In this document: one piece after another, positions 52,931 to 63,540 of the stretch
How the letters are laid out: every line of letters starts with the position of its first letter
How positions within the stretch are numbered: position 1 is the first letter of the stretch
Assembly (NCBI RefSeq): GCF_030643905.1
Contig: NZ_CP121446.1
Coordinates: forward strand, 2,834,001 to 2,898,000
Direction: 5' to 3'
Length of the DNA stretch: 64,000 nucleotides
Source of the DNA: Flavobacterium sp. IMCC34852
GTDB taxonomy: Bacteria; Bacteroidota; Bacteroidia; Flavobacteriales; Flavobacteriaceae
Made by a program: the position numbers and the translations under genes
Notes under the pieces: generated by a model
The model's input: only the letters and a program-made list of their open reading frames with translations
The model's database searches: none
What the model was told of the DNA's origin: nothing

Positions 52931-53560
52931 GTGAAAAAAAAGATTGTCTTTCTATTATTTGCCGTTGCAGTAGTAGCTTTTGGTTACAATAAAATCAATT
53001 ACAAAAGCAAAAGCAAAAATAAACCAACAGTCAATGTTTCCCGAACCGAGAACAAGGCCAAGGAAGCTTTGACTTTTTGTCAAAAAAACAACTTCAATGA
53101 GGATTTTTGTATACTGATTGACATGAGCGTTCACTCAGGATTAAATCGGTTTTTTGTATATGATTTTAAACAAAATAAAATCACCCATCAAATGCTGGTT
53201 GGCCACGGTTGTTGTAACTATCCATGGAGCCAAGATTGGTCAAAAGACAACCCAACATTCAGCAACAAAGACGGCAGTCATTGTTCGGCTTTGGGCAAAT
53301 ACAAAATCGGGCAAAGAGCTTGGAGTGATTGGGGAATCAATGTCAAATATGTTCTTCACGGTTTGGAGAAAACCAATAACAATGCGCAATCACGTTACAT
53401 TGTGTTCCATTCGTGGGAAAAAGTAGCCGACAAAGAAGTTTATCCAAAAGGAACTCCAGAAGGTTGGGGTTGTCCAACGATTTCCAACAGCAACATGAAA
53501 GTCATTGACCCAATCTTAAAAAAGGCAAAGAAGCCCGTTTTGATGTGGATTTATCAATAA
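52931..53560 (+). CDS. L,D-transpeptidase catalytic-domain protein (YkuD-like)
   Basis: A 209-residue protein with a basic N-terminal hydrophobic anchor (1-20). The core has RYIVFHSW (H160) and the active-site motif EGWGCPTISNSNMK with C181, as in murein L,D-transpeptidases. It should cross-link peptidoglycan or attach proteins to it through a Cys thiol. The start is GTG at 52931. The downstream terminator is shared with glmM, which is convergent. Confidence 0.88.
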   Translation: MKKKIVFLLFAVAVVAFGYNKINYKSKSKNKPTVNVSRTENKAKEALTFCQKNNFNEDFCILIDMSVHSGLNRFFVYDFKQNKITHQMLVGHGCCNYPWSQDWSKDNPTFSNKDGSHCSALGKYKIGQRAWSDWGINVKYVLHGLEKTNNNAQSRYIVFHSWEKVADKEVYPKGTPEGWGCPTISNSNMKVIDPILKKAKKPVLMWIYQ

Positions 53561-53563
53561 AAG

Positions 53564-53591
53564 AAAACCCTGAATTGTAGTTCAGGGTTTT
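53564..53591. terminator. Bidirectional terminator between L,D-transpeptidase and glmM
   Basis: AAAACCCTGAA pairs with TTCAGGGTTTT on a six-base loop, with T-runs outside on both strands. Confidence 0.8.
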
Positions 53592-53615
53592 TACTTTTTT
53601 CAATATATGTTCCGA

Positions 53616-55004
53616 TTAAATCCCGGCCACAGCTTTAATCTCGTCAATAATTCTCAAAGCCAATTGATCTGCTGCTTCTTGCGTTGGTGCTTCAGTATAA
53701 ATTCGGATAATTGGTTCGGTGTTGGATTTGCGCAAATGAACCCATTCTGACGGGAAATCAATTTTTACACCGTCAATCGTTGAAATATTTTCATTTTTAT
53801 ACTTTTCAGTCATCGCTTCCAAAATCGCATCCACATCAATTTGCGGTGTCAATTCGATTTTGTTTTTGCTCATATAATATTGCGGATACGAAGCTCTTAA
53901 TTCGGCAACCGTCATGTCTAAACTCGCCAAATGGGTCAAGAACAAAGCCACGCCTACCAAACTATCGCGACCGTAATGCAACTCAGGATAAATAATTCCG
54001 CCATTGCCTTCACCACCAATAATCGCATTCGAAGCTTTCATCAATTCGACTACGTTCACTTCACCTACAGCACTCGCTTGGTAACTGCCATTGTGTTTTT
54101 CGGTAATATCACGCAACGCTCGTGAAGAAGACATATTCGAAACGGTATTACCCGGCGTTTTGCTCAACACATAATCGGCACAAGCCACCAAAGTATATTC
54201 TTCACCAAACATTTCGCCATCATTAGAAATGAAAGCCAAACGGTCCACATCAGGGTCAACTACAATCCCGAAATCGGCTTTTTCTTCTACCACCAATTTG
54301 CAGATATCGCCCAAATGCTCTTTCAAGGGTTCCGGATTATGCGGAAAATGACCATTCGGTTCGCAATACAATTTCACGCACTCCACGCCCATTTGTTCCA
54401 ATAACTTCGGAATGATAATGCCTCCGGAAGAATTCACCCCATCAACCACGACTTTGAATTTTCTTTTGGCCACTGCTTCAGCATCGACCAAAGGCAATTC
54501 TAAAACCTCATCAATATGAATATCCATATAAGCATCATTCGCTGTGATTTCACCCAAACTGTCCACATCCGAAAAATCAAATGCTTCGGCTTCGGCTATT
54601 TCTAAAATTTTAGCACCATCGGCACCACTTAAAAATTCGCCTTTGGCATTCAACAACTTCAAAGCATTCCATTGTTTCGGATTGTGAGAAGCCGTTAAAA
54701 TGATTCCGCCGTCTGCTTGTTCCAATGGCACAGCTACTTCCACGGTTGGCGTAGTCGACAACCCTAAATCAATCACATCAATGCCTAATCCGATTAAAGT
54801 ATTGACCACCAAATTGTGAATCATCGGTCCCGAAATACGAGCATCACGACCAATTACTACTTTTAGCTTGTCTTTTTGTATATTGTTTTTCAGGAAAGTA
54901 CCATAAGCCGAAGCAAATTTTACGGCATCCACCGGAGTCAAATTGTCCCCAACTTTTCCGCCTATAGTGCCTCGAATTCCTGAGATTGATTTTATAAGAG
55001 TCAT
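53616..55004 (-). CDS. glmM: Phosphoglucosamine mutase
   Basis: A 462-residue alpha-D-phosphohexomutase. The phosphorylated serine is S106 in TASHNPKQWNAL, and the metal loop is DPDVDRLAF. The sugar and phosphate loops EGNGGIIYP and RKSNTEPIIRIYTE are typical of the mutase family. It converts glucosamine 6-phosphate to glucosamine 1-phosphate for UDP-GlcNAc and so feeds wall and LPS synthesis. I call GlmM over a phosphomannomutase with moderate assurance. Confidence 0.9.
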   Translation of the reverse strand: MTLIKSISGIRGTIGGKVGDNLTPVDAVKFASAYGTFLKNNIQKDKLKVVIGRDARISGPMIHNLVVNTLIGLGIDVIDLGLSTTPTVEVAVPLEQADGGIILTASHNPKQWNALKLLNAKGEFLSGADGAKILEIAEAEAFDFSDVDSLGEITANDAYMDIHIDEVLELPLVDAEAVAKRKFKVVVDGVNSSGGIIIPKLLEQMGVECVKLYCEPNGHFPHNPEPLKEHLGDICKLVVEEKADFGIVVDPDVDRLAFISNDGEMFGEEYTLVACADYVLSKTPGNTVSNMSSSRALRDITEKHNGSYQASAVGEVNVVELMKASNAIIGGEGNGGIIYPELHYGRDSLVGVALFLTHLASLDMTVAELRASYPQYYMSKNKIELTPQIDVDAILEAMTEKYKNENISTIDGVKIDFPSEWVHLRKSNTEPIIRIYTEAPTQEAADQLALRIIDEIKAVAGI

Positions 55005-55014
55005 TAGTTTCTAT

Positions 55015-55114
55015 TTTGAATTTTGAATTGTAAATTTTAAATGTTTACAAATATAAAGAATGACATTTTTCAATTCTAATTTAAAATTCAAAATTTATAA
55101 TTTAAAATTCCTAA
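55015..55114. repeat. AT-rich imperfect inverted repeat between glmM and the AcpH-like gene
   Basis: TTTTGAATTTTGAATTG-like words on the left are mirrored by TTTAAAATTCAAAATTTA-like words on the right, across the centre of the divergent promoter region. Confidence 0.45.
55048..55055 (-). promoter_or_regulatory. -7 promoter element for glmM
   Basis: The minus strand reads TATATTTG, a full TAnnTTTG match, 43 bases before the glmM ATG. Confidence 0.4.
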
Positions 55115-55123
55115 ATTAGGCAC

Positions 55124-55708
55124 ATGAACTTCCTAGCCCACATTTATCTATCCGGCGACAACGATTTACTCAAAATTGGGAATTTTATGGCGGACAGTAT
55201 TCGCGGGCATCATTATGAGGATTATACAACCGAAATCCGAAAAGGAATTCTCTTGCATCGTTCCATCGATAGTTTTACCGATATGCATCCTATTTATAGG
55301 CAAAGCAAACATAGATTACACGAGAAATACGGTCATTATTCGGGTGTGATTATGGATATTTTCTACGATCATTTTTTGGCCAAAAATTGGAGCAACTACT
55401 CTGAGGTCAAATTGGAAGATTATGCTCAGGATTTTTATCTCTTACTTAAAGATAATTACGAAATCCTGACCGAAAGAGCCAAAGGCATGATGCCTTATAT
55501 GATTGGGCGCAATTGGCTGGTGAGTTATGCCACAATTGAAGGTTTGGAAATGATTATGTTCCAAATGGATTATCGCACCAAGCATCGAGTCGCTATGGAC
55601 GAATCCATCGTTGAATTAAAACAATACTACCCCGAATTTGAAAATGAATTCACCTTATTTTTTGAGGAATTACGCCAACATTGCCAAGATAAATTAGCCA
55701 CTTTATGA
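55124..55708 (+). CDS. AcpH-like (DUF479) family protein
   Basis: A 194-residue helical protein of the acyl-carrier-protein phosphodiesterase family: NFLAHIYLSG, KIGNFMADSIRG, GILLHRSIDSFTDMHP and VIMDIFYDHFLAKNW, whose His and Asp residues form a HD-like metal site. Characterized relatives remove phosphopantetheine from acyl carrier protein; other roles are possible. Its stop overlaps the ggt start as ATGA. Confidence 0.9.
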   Translation: MNFLAHIYLSGDNDLLKIGNFMADSIRGHHYEDYTTEIRKGILLHRSIDSFTDMHPIYRQSKHRLHEKYGHYSGVIMDIFYDHFLAKNWSNYSEVKLEDYAQDFYLLLKDNYEILTERAKGMMPYMIGRNWLVSYATIEGLEMIMFQMDYRTKHRVAMDESIVELKQYYPEFENEFTLFFEELRQHCQDKLATL

Positions 55709-57375
55709 AAAAAAGTCTCATCGTCTTTTTACTGATTCCCAATTTCATTTTCGCCCAACAAAAAGGACTAATTGCCGAAAAAGCGATGGTGGTTTCGGCA
55801 CGGGAAGAAGCTTCGCAAATTGGTGTCGATATCATCAAAAAAGGCGGCAATGCTTTTGATGCGATGATTGCAACACAATTGGCACTTGCTGTGGCTTATC
55901 CTTATGCGGGGAACATATCCGGTGGCGGATTTATGGTGTATCGCAAAGCGAATGGGGAAATCGGTTCATTAGATTTTCGCGAAAAAGCTCCGGCCAAAGC
56001 GACCAAAAACATGTACCAAGACCAAAATGGCAATGTCATTCCGAATCTGAGTATTGACGGTGCTTTATCCGTTGGCATTCCGGGAAGCATCGCCGGGATT
56101 TTTGAAATCCACAAAAAGTTTGGAAAACTACCACTCAAGGATTTGTTTGAACCTTCAATCGCTTTAGCCAAAAAAGGGATCATAGTAACTCCGAAAGAAA
56201 AAGAAAAACTCGACGAAAACAGAGCAATTATTGTAAAAATTAGCGGTGATAAGACTTTGTACAATAAGACTTTTAACGTTGGTGACACCATCAAATATTT
56301 GGCTTTAGCCAACACTTTGGAACAAATTCTGAAAAAAGGCCGTAACGAATTCTACAAAGGCAAAACCGCTCAAAAACTGGTAGATTTTATCCAAGAAAAA
56401 GGCGGTATTATTTCGATGAAAGATATGGCCGAATACCAAGTCGTTTGGCGCAAACCGATTTCGTTTCAACACAAAGATTTGACCATCATATCAATGGCGC
56501 CACCAAGTAGCGGCGGGATTACTTTGGCACAAATCCTGAAAATGATTGAGCCTTATCCGCTAAGTTCATTTGGTCACAATGCTGAAAAATACATCCAAGT
56601 TTTAACTGAAGCCGAACGCAGGGCTTATGCTGATAGAAATTATTTTCTGGGCGACCCGGATTTTGTCAAAATTCCGCTAAAAGGATTGTTAGACAAAAAC
56701 TATTTGAAAAACCGAATGAGTACTTTTACTTTTGACCAAGCCACCAAATCAGCGGATGTCAGTCATGGTGAGGTTTCTGTTTACGAAAGCGATGAAACTA
56801 CCCATTACTCTATTGTGGATGCTGAAGGCAATGCCGTTTCGGTGACCACCACTATTAATGGCGCTTATGGTTCTAAATTGTATTGTGACGAATTGGGTTT
56901 CTTCTTGAACAATGAAATGGATGACTTCTCGTCTAAACCAGGCGTTCCGAATTCTTATGGTTTGGTTGGTGCCGAAGCCAACAGCATTGCACCACGAAAA
57001 AGAATGTTGAGTTCGATGACCCCAACAATCGTCGAGAAAAACGGTAAACTTTTTATGCTATTGGGTTCACCCGGTGGTTCGATGATTATTACTTCGGTTT
57101 TGCAAACGATTCTCAACGTAACCGAATTCCAGATGAGCGTTCAAGAAGCTGTCAATGCACCGAGATTTCACCACCAATGGTTGCCTGACGAAATTCAGTT
57201 TGAACCCGGAAAATTTGATAAAGTCTTATTGGAAGGCTTGGCCAAAAAAGGCTATAAAATCAATGAAAAAGTAGCCCCGATTATTGGTAAAGTCGACGCT
57301 ATTTTAGTTTTACCCGACGGAAAACTGGAAGGCGGTGCCGATTTCAGAGGAGATGACAAAGCGGTTGGATTTTAG
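55705..57375 (+). CDS. ggt: Gamma-glutamyltransferase
   Basis: A 556-residue periplasmic Ntn hydrolase with signal peptide (1-18). The self-cleavage threonine is T365 in DETTHYSIVD, followed by GNAVSVTTTIN. It also has GGNAFDA, GNISGGGF and, in the small subunit, SSMTPTIVEKNGK and LGSPGGSMIIT. It hydrolyses glutathione and gamma-glutamyl peptides and transfers the glutamyl group. It is translationally coupled to the AcpH-like gene. Confidence 0.95.
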   Translation: MKKSLIVFLLIPNFIFAQQKGLIAEKAMVVSAREEASQIGVDIIKKGGNAFDAMIATQLALAVAYPYAGNISGGGFMVYRKANGEIGSLDFREKAPAKATKNMYQDQNGNVIPNLSIDGALSVGIPGSIAGIFEIHKKFGKLPLKDLFEPSIALAKKGIIVTPKEKEKLDENRAIIVKISGDKTLYNKTFNVGDTIKYLALANTLEQILKKGRNEFYKGKTAQKLVDFIQEKGGIISMKDMAEYQVVWRKPISFQHKDLTIISMAPPSSGGITLAQILKMIEPYPLSSFGHNAEKYIQVLTEAERRAYADRNYFLGDPDFVKIPLKGLLDKNYLKNRMSTFTFDQATKSADVSHGEVSVYESDETTHYSIVDAEGNAVSVTTTINGAYGSKLYCDELGFFLNNEMDDFSSKPGVPNSYGLVGAEANSIAPRKRMLSSMTPTIVEKNGKLFMLLGSPGGSMIITSVLQTILNVTEFQMSVQEAVNAPRFHHQWLPDEIQFEPGKFDKVLLEGLAKKGYKINEKVAPIIGKVDAILVLPDGKLEGGADFRGDDKAVGF

Positions 57376-57443
57376 ATTATAACTTATTTGATTTTATAAT
57401 TCAGAATTTAAAAAGTATCTTAGCGTTTCTAATGTTTGAATAA

Positions 57444-59261
57444 ATGCCGTCGAACAAAGCTTCCCTTTTTAAAATTGTATTCAGAAGTATTTTCAGAAGA
57501 GCCGAAAACCTGGTTTTCCTTTTGAAAGACCGATTGAGCGAAAGAAACTTTATCTATTTCGCCTGTGTTGCTGTGGCCATTACTTGTTCGTTTGCTGTAA
57601 TTCTGCTCAAGAGTTTTGCGCACAATATTTTTCTTTTGGCAAACGACATCAATGGCTTTTTGAAATTACCTTACATCAACAGTTTATTGCCAATTGCCGG
57701 AATCTTATTAACCGTATTTGTAGTCCGCAATTTTCTGAATAACCAAATCGAAAAAGGAAGCTCTAAAGTTTTATATGCGGTAGCCAAAAAAGGTGGCATC
57801 ATGCCTAAAAAGCAAATGTATGCCCAAATCGTAACCAGCTCTCTAACGGTTGGTCTCGGTGGTTCTGCCGGATTGGAAAGCCCGATTGTGATTACCGGTG
57901 CGGCTTTTGGTTCCAACTTCGCGCAGAAATACCATTTGTCCCAAAAAGACCGAATTCTACTCTTAGCTTGTGGTGTCGCAGCGGGAATTGGTGCAGCCTT
58001 CAACGCTCCGATTGCCGGAGTTTTATTTGCCATCGAAGTTGTTTTGACGGATATTTCCATCTCGGCTTTTATCCCGATTATCATTTCGGCAGCGACCGGT
58101 GCTTTGATTTCAACTATCACTTTGAGCGACGATGTAATCTTGAATTTCCAACAAACACTCAGATTTGATTACCACAATACGCCTTATTATATTTTACTCG
58201 GAATCTTAGCCGGATTGACCTCAGTATATCATGCCCGGAATTTTCAGAAAGTGGAAAAGTTTTTCGGTAGCTTTAAAAATAAAGGATACCGAAGAGCTTT
58301 TATAGGTGCTTTTTTATTAGCGGTTTTGATTTTCTTTTTCCCAACGCTTTTTGGAGAAGGTTATGAAAGTATCAAAACCTTAGCGTCTAAAAACCCCGGA
58401 CTTTTATTAGACAATACCATGCTCGAACGTTTTAAAAGCGAATGGGTTTTGTTGGCCTTTGTTGGTGTTACCATGTTGTTAAAAGCATTTGCCACCGGTT
58501 TAACCTTAGGAAGTGGCGGAAACGGCGGCAACTTTGCGCCTTCGCTTTTTGTGGGTTCATACTTGGGTTATTTTGTGGCCAAATCGATTAATCTGCTCAA
58601 CTTCACGCATCATTTACCCATAGCCAATTTCACCATAGTAGGCATGGCCGGAATCTTGAGCGGTTTGTTTCATGCGCCGTTAACCGCAATTTTCCTTATC
58701 GTGGAAATTACCGGCGGTTATGACTTAATGGTGCCTTTAATGATTGTTTCTTCAGTGAGTTTTGCGGTTTCCAAGCAGTTTGAAAAACATTCCATGGATG
58801 TTAAGAGTTTGGCTGACAAAGGCGAAGTTTTTACCAGCGACAAAGACAAAAACATCTTGCAGAGTATTAACTTTTACAATTTGGTACAACAAAATTACAA
58901 AACCCTAAGCCTACAGGATTCACCGGGAAAAGTGGTGGATATTTTTGCTACTACCGAACAAAAAATGATTCCGATTGTCGACGAAGACAAATCATTAATT
59001 GGTTTGGTCGATTTTGAAGAAGTCAAAGCTTTTATTTTCAATCCGAACCATGTCAAGTTCATGACGATGTCTGAAATCATGAGCCAACCCAAAGAATTAA
59101 TCCTATTTGAAGACAAACCCGAAAAAATAATGAAACTGTTTGAAACTTCGAAAGCAACCATTCTACCGGTTATTTTTAAAGGAAAATACTTTGGCTTTCT
59201 GTCTAAAATTGATGTACTCGAAAGCTATCGCCAACGATTGAAAGAGATGGTGATTGAGTAA
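57444..59261 (+). CDS. ClC-family chloride channel/transporter with CBS domains
   Basis: A 605-residue membrane protein. The ClC core has about 12 helices with the signatures GLGGSAGLESP (gating E145) and GSGGNGGNFAPSLFVG. Two CBS regulatory domains follow (from about 490), with PIVDEDKSLIGLVDFEEV in the first. The gating glutamate suggests H+/Cl- exchange rather than channel activity, by analogy with E. coli ClC. It lies 68 bases after ggt. An ORF on the minus strand across its start is a shadow. Confidence 0.92.
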   Translation: MPSNKASLFKIVFRSIFRRAENLVFLLKDRLSERNFIYFACVAVAITCSFAVILLKSFAHNIFLLANDINGFLKLPYINSLLPIAGILLTVFVVRNFLNNQIEKGSSKVLYAVAKKGGIMPKKQMYAQIVTSSLTVGLGGSAGLESPIVITGAAFGSNFAQKYHLSQKDRILLLACGVAAGIGAAFNAPIAGVLFAIEVVLTDISISAFIPIIISAATGALISTITLSDDVILNFQQTLRFDYHNTPYYILLGILAGLTSVYHARNFQKVEKFFGSFKNKGYRRAFIGAFLLAVLIFFFPTLFGEGYESIKTLASKNPGLLLDNTMLERFKSEWVLLAFVGVTMLLKAFATGLTLGSGGNGGNFAPSLFVGSYLGYFVAKSINLLNFTHHLPIANFTIVGMAGILSGLFHAPLTAIFLIVEITGGYDLMVPLMIVSSVSFAVSKQFEKHSMDVKSLADKGEVFTSDKDKNILQSINFYNLVQQNYKTLSLQDSPGKVVDIFATTEQKMIPIVDEDKSLIGLVDFEEVKAFIFNPNHVKFMTMSEIMSQPKELILFEDKPEKIMKLFETSKATILPVIFKGKYFGFLSKIDVLESYRQRLKEMVIE

Positions 59262-59263
59262 GT

Positions 59264-59770
59264 TTACTTTAATGTAATTTCAAATTTTATTTTCTTGACA
59301 TCATCATAAGTTTTCAAAACAACATAATACCAATTATTCTCAGGGATATCAACGGTAAAGATGTCTCCTTTTTTATGGCGTTTGATTTCGTCTTCAAAAA
59401 CTTTAACCATCATTCCTTCTTCAAACCAACCCAAATCGCCATCCTTCGAATTATCCATCGTGTTCTCATTCGCCAAATCTGCAAACGATTTTCCGCTCTT
59501 GTAGTCGGCAATTATTTTCTCTCTCATAGAATTCATTCTTTCCGGACTAAGTACTTTGCCGTTCAAATAAACATAACTAACTCTCATGGACTTACAATTG
59601 GTCACTTTCATAGTCTTTGAAATGTCTCTATACTTATTTGTGTAAAACGACAAACTGTCCATTGTGGTGATTATCGTTACTGATTTCGAATCATTTTCAT
59701 CAAAACTTTGAGAAAAACAAAGCGTACTCAAAAGAAAAGTTCCAATAAATAAAAAGATTTTCATAGACAT
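59264..59770 (-). CDS. Periplasmic parvulin-type peptidyl-prolyl isomerase
   Basis: A 168-residue protein with signal peptide ending CFSQ. The C-terminal 90 residues form a parvulin domain: KSGKSFADLANENTMDNSKD, GDLGWFEEGMMVKVFEDEI, and a KKGDIFTVDIPENNWYYVVL strand. It lacks the helper domains of SurA, so it is a small folding isomerase of the PpiC type. The gene is convergent with ClC, two bases away, and divergent from uvrA. Confidence 0.85.
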   Translation of the reverse strand: MSMKIFLFIGTFLLSTLCFSQSFDENDSKSVTIITTMDSLSFYTNKYRDISKTMKVTNCKSMRVSYVYLNGKVLSPERMNSMREKIIADYKSGKSFADLANENTMDNSKDGDLGWFEEGMMVKVFEDEIKRHKKGDIFTVDIPENNWYYVVLKTYDDVKKIKFEITLK

Positions 59771-59846
59771 TGATTTTCTTCAAAAATAGCAATTCTTTTT
59801 AACAATAACTTCTCAACCGTCTATTCAAAAATTGCATCCAAAACAC

Positions 59847-59854
59847 TACCTTTG
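59847..59854 (+). promoter_or_regulatory. -7 promoter element for uvrA
   Basis: TACCTTTG is a full match to TAnnTTTG, 17 bases before the uvrA ATG. No consensus -33 was visible. Confidence 0.5.
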
Positions 59855-59871
59855 CGTTTTGCCCAATTGCT

Positions 59872-62703
59872 ATGATTGAAACAGAAAATACTATTGAAGT
59901 TCTCGGCGCTCGAGTACACAATCTGAAGAATATTGACATCAACATTCCTCGCGAAAAACTGGTGGTAATCACCGGTCTTTCGGGTTCGGGGAAATCGTCT
60001 TTGGCTTTCGACACCATTTATGCCGAAGGTCAGCGTCGTTATATCGAAACGTTTTCGGCTTATGCACGCCAATTTTTGGGCGGATTGGAACGTCCGGATG
60101 TTGATAAAATCGATGGGCTTTCTCCCGTAATTGCCATTGAACAAAAAACGACGAGTAAAAGTCCGCGTTCAACGGTTGGTACCATAACCGAAATTTACGA
60201 TTTTCTGCGTTTGCTTTACGCGCGTGGTGGCGAAGCGTATAGTTATGTCACCGGCGAAAAAATGGTTTCGTATTCCGATGAGCAAATCAAGGATTTGATT
60301 ATTCAAAACTTTAACGGAAAACGCATTAATATTTTGGCCCCGATTATCCGCGCCAGAAAAGGGCATTACGCCGAGTTATTCCAACAAATTACCAAACAAG
60401 GTTTTCTAAAAGTCCGCGTGAATGGTGAAGTACAAGATTTGCTTCCCGGTATGAAACTCGACCGTTACAAAACCCACGACATCGAAATTGTCATCGACCG
60501 AATGGTGATTGAGAATAATGAGGATAACGAAAAACGCCTTGCTGAAAGCATCAAAACCGCTATGTATCACGGTGAAAATGTCTTGATGATTTTGGACCAA
60601 GACACGAATGAAGTGCGTTATTTCAGTAGAAACTTAATGTGTCCGACTTCGGGCATCTCCTATCAAAATCCGGAGCCGAATTTATTCTCGTTCAATTCCC
60701 CAAAAGGCGCGTGTGAAGAATGTAAAGGTTTGGGGACAGTTCACGAAATCAACTTAAAAAAGATTATCCCAAATCCGAAATTATCCATCAAAAATGGCGG
60801 TTTTGCTCCGTTGGGCGAATACAAATCATCTTGGATTTTCAAGCAATTGGAAATCATCGGAGAGAAATTTGGCTTTAGCCTAGCTGATGCTATCGAAAGT
60901 ATTCCGGAAGAAGCGATGCAAATCATTTTACAAGGCGGAAAGGAAAAATTCACCGTAGAATCGAAAACTTTGGGCATCACCAAAGAATACAAAATAGAGT
61001 TCGAAGGCATTTCGCATTTCATCAAAAACCAATACGATGAAAGTAATTCGACTTCCATCAAACGCTGGGCAAAAGAATTCATGGACGAAATTGAATGTCC
61101 GGAATGCCACGGTTCGCGTTTGAAAAAAGAAGCGATGTATTTCCGAATTCACGAAAAAAATATCTTCGATTTATCAACTATGGATATTTCGGATTTATCG
61201 GCATGGTTTGAGGATTTAGACCAACATTTATCTGAAAAACAGACCATCATTGCTTCCGAAATTGTCAAAGAAATCAAAGACCGTTTGCGTTTTTTAGTGA
61301 ATGTGGGTTTGAATTATTTATCGATAAACAGAAGTTCCAAATCGCTTTCGGGCGGCGAAGCACAGCGCATTCGTTTGGCTACGCAAATTGGTTCCCAACT
61401 CGTTGGCGTATTGTATATTTTGGACGAACCCAGTATCGGTTTACACCAAAGAGACAATGAAAAACTGATTCATTCTTTGGAACAATTGAGAGATATCGGG
61501 AATTCTGTTTTAGTCGTAGAACACGACAAGGACATGATAGAACGAGCCGATTATGTCATCGATATTGGACCGAAAGCCGGAAAATTTGGCGGTGAAATCA
61601 TCAGCAAAGGCACGCCAAAGGAATTGCTCAACGAACACACCATTACGGCGATGTATTTGAATGGGGAAATGAAAATTGAAGTGCCCAAAAAACGCCGAGA
61701 AGGCAATGGTAAATTCATGACATTGACCGGCGCGACAGGAAATAATTTGAAAAATGTTTCTATCGAATTGCCATTGGGCAAACTAATTTGTGTGACCGGA
61801 GTTTCGGGCAGTGGCAAATCGACCTTGATTAATGAAACGCTCTACCCTATTTTGAATGCGTATTATTTCAACGGCGTCAAAAAACCGCAACCGTATAAAA
61901 AAATTGAAGGTTTAGAACACATCGACAAAGTGATTGACATTGATCAAAGTCCGATAGGCAGAACGCCACGTTCGAATCCGGCTACGTATACTGATGTGTT
62001 TTCGGAAATCAGGAGTTTGTACACCCAAACGCCGGAAGCCATGATTCGCGGGTACAAAGCCGGCCGTTTCAGTTTTAATGTGTCGGGCGGAAGATGTGAA
62101 ACTTGTGAAGGTTCGGGTGTTAGAACAATTGAAATGAGTTTCTTGCCGGATGTTTATGTGGAATGTGAAACCTGCCAAGGCAAGCGTTTCAATCGAGAAA
62201 CCTTAGAAATAAGATACAAAGGCAAATCCATTTCAGATGTATTGAACATGACCGTGGATGAAGCGGTGGATTTCTTTGAAAACATTCCGAAAATTTACAG
62301 AAAAGTCAAAACCATACAAGATGTTGGTTTGGGTTATATCACTTTGGGACAGCAAAGCACAACGCTCTCCGGCGGTGAAGCGCAACGCATCAAATTGGCG
62401 ACAGAATTGTCCAAAAAAGACACCGGAAATACGTTTTACATCATGGATGAACCGACAACCGGTTTGCATTTTGAAGACATTCGTGTGTTGATGGATGTTA
62501 TTAACAAATTGGTCGACAAAGGCAATACGATTTTGATAATCGAACACAATATGGACGTCATCAAATTGGCAGACCACATTATAGACGTTGGACCCGAAGG
62601 CGGAAAAGGCGGCGGTCAAATCCTTTGCACCGGTACACCGGAAGAGATTGTAAAAAATAAGAAAAGCTACACCGCGCAGTTTTTGAAAAAAGAATTACTT
62701 TAG
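59872..62703 (+). CDS. uvrA: Excinuclease ABC subunit A
   Basis: A 943-residue damage sensor of nucleotide excision repair, with two ABC ATPase modules. Walker A motifs are [14 protein letters not shown] and [14 protein letters not shown]; the signatures are [12 protein letters not shown] and [14 protein letters not shown]-type switches follow. The second zinc module is complete (CETCEGSG and CETCQGKRF). In the first, the expected CxxC reads CPTS while the second pair (CEECKGLG) is intact, so that site is partial. No uvrB or uvrC is near. Confidence 0.98.
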   Translation: MIETENTIEVLGARVHNLKNIDINIPREKLVVITGLSGSGKSSLAFDTIYAEGQRRYIETFSAYARQFLGGLERPDVDKIDGLSPVIAIEQKTTSKSPRSTVGTITEIYDFLRLLYARGGEAYSYVTGEKMVSYSDEQIKDLIIQNFNGKRINILAPIIRARKGHYAELFQQITKQGFLKVRVNGEVQDLLPGMKLDRYKTHDIEIVIDRMVIENNEDNEKRLAESIKTAMYHGENVLMILDQDTNEVRYFSRNLMCPTSGISYQNPEPNLFSFNSPKGACEECKGLGTVHEINLKKIIPNPKLSIKNGGFAPLGEYKSSWIFKQLEIIGEKFGFSLADAIESIPEEAMQIILQGGKEKFTVESKTLGITKEYKIEFEGISHFIKNQYDESNSTSIKRWAKEFMDEIECPECHGSRLKKEAMYFRIHEKNIFDLSTMDISDLSAWFEDLDQHLSEKQTIIASEIVKEIKDRLRFLVNVGLNYLSINRSSKSLSGGEAQRIRLATQIGSQLVGVLYILDEPSIGLHQRDNEKLIHSLEQLRDIGNSVLVVEHDKDMIERADYVIDIGPKAGKFGGEIISKGTPKELLNEHTITAMYLNGEMKIEVPKKRREGNGKFMTLTGATGNNLKNVSIELPLGKLICVTGVSGSGKSTLINETLYPILNAYYFNGVKKPQPYKKIEGLEHIDKVIDIDQSPIGRTPRSNPATYTDVFSEIRSLYTQTPEAMIRGYKAGRFSFNVSGGRCETCEGSGVRTIEMSFLPDVYVECETCQGKRFNRETLEIRYKGKSISDVLNMTVDEAVDFFENIPKIYRKVKTIQDVGLGYITLGQQSTTLSGGEAQRIKLATELSKKDTGNTFYIMDEPTTGLHFEDIRVLMDVINKLVDKGNTILIIEHNMDVIKLADHIIDVGPEGGKGGGQILCTGTPEEIVKNKKSYTAQFLKKELL

Positions 62704-62735
62704 CACGTTTGCTTAAAAAAAATTATACTAAAAAG

Positions 62736-63458
62736 ATGAGAGACGATTTTCAAAATGAAGACGATAAAATACAGGAAAAACTAAAACAAAAAACCTGGAA
62801 CGAAATAAGAACCAACGACTCGTGGGCGATTTTTAAAATCATGTCGGAGTTTGTGAACGGCTACGAAAGCATGGCGCGAATCGGACCGTGTGTATCCATC
62901 TTTGGCTCTGCTAGAACCAAACCAAACGACCGCTATTATTTATTGGCTGAAAAAATTGCTTATAAAATCAGCAAAGCCGGTTACGGTGTCATCACCGGTG
63001 GCGGACCGGGAATCATGGAAGCCGGAAACAAAGGTGCACACAACGGCGGCGGAACTTCGGTAGGTTTGAACATTGAATTGCCTTTTGAACAGCATTTCAA
63101 CCCATATATCGATAAGGATAAAAACTTGAATTTCGACTATTTCTTTGTGCGCAAAGTCATGTTTGTAAAGTATTCCCAAGGTTTTGTAGTAATGCCGGGC
63201 GGTTTCGGAACTTTGGATGAATTGTTCGAAGCGATGACCTTAATCCAAACCAAGAAAATCGGTAAATTCCCGATTATTTTGGTCGGAAGCGAATTTTGGT
63301 CAGGCTTATTAGACTGGGTAAAAACGGTCATGATTGAAAGAGAAAAAACGGTTAGTCCGGAAGACATGAACTTAATCAAAGTCGTGGATACTGAAGACGA
63401 AGTGGTAGAAGCTTTGGATAATTTCTACAAAAAATACAATTTGAGTCCTAACTTTTAA
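62736..63458 (+). CDS. LOG-family (TIGR00730) nucleoside monophosphate phosphoribohydrolase-like protein
   Basis: A 240-residue protein with the Rossmann-like LOG fold. The family motifs are GGGPGIMEAGNKGAH and PGGFGTLDELFE (PGGxGTxxE). Relatives release cytokinin-type bases or cleave nucleoside monophosphates. I use ATG 62736; an in-frame TTG at 62709 would add nine residues that do not match the usual MRDDF-like start. It lies 32 bases after uvrA and may be cotranscribed. Confidence 0.88.
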   Translation: MRDDFQNEDDKIQEKLKQKTWNEIRTNDSWAIFKIMSEFVNGYESMARIGPCVSIFGSARTKPNDRYYLLAEKIAYKISKAGYGVITGGGPGIMEAGNKGAHNGGGTSVGLNIELPFEQHFNPYIDKDKNLNFDYFFVRKVMFVKYSQGFVVMPGGFGTLDELFEAMTLIQTKKIGKFPIILVGSEFWSGLLDWVKTVMIEREKTVSPEDMNLIKVVDTEDEVVEALDNFYKKYNLSPNF

Positions 63459-63533
63459 GCTTTCAGCAGTTAGCTTTCAGCGTTTAGCAGTTTGTTAAAT
63501 CCACTAATCGCTAATAGCTAACCGCTAATTTAC
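63458..63533. repeat. Short repeated words after the LOG gene
   Basis: AGCTTTCAGC occurs at 63458-63467 and 63472-63481, and GCTAAT/GCTAAC words follow in opposite sense. The tract is non-coding and of the same style as the intergenic tracts after rel. Confidence 0.45.
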
Positions 63534-63540
63534 TTTTCAC

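Noticed and set aside
57429..57623. Minus-strand ORF over the ClC start
   Set aside because: It is antisense to a conserved ClC N-terminus, short, and shows no recognisable protein features.
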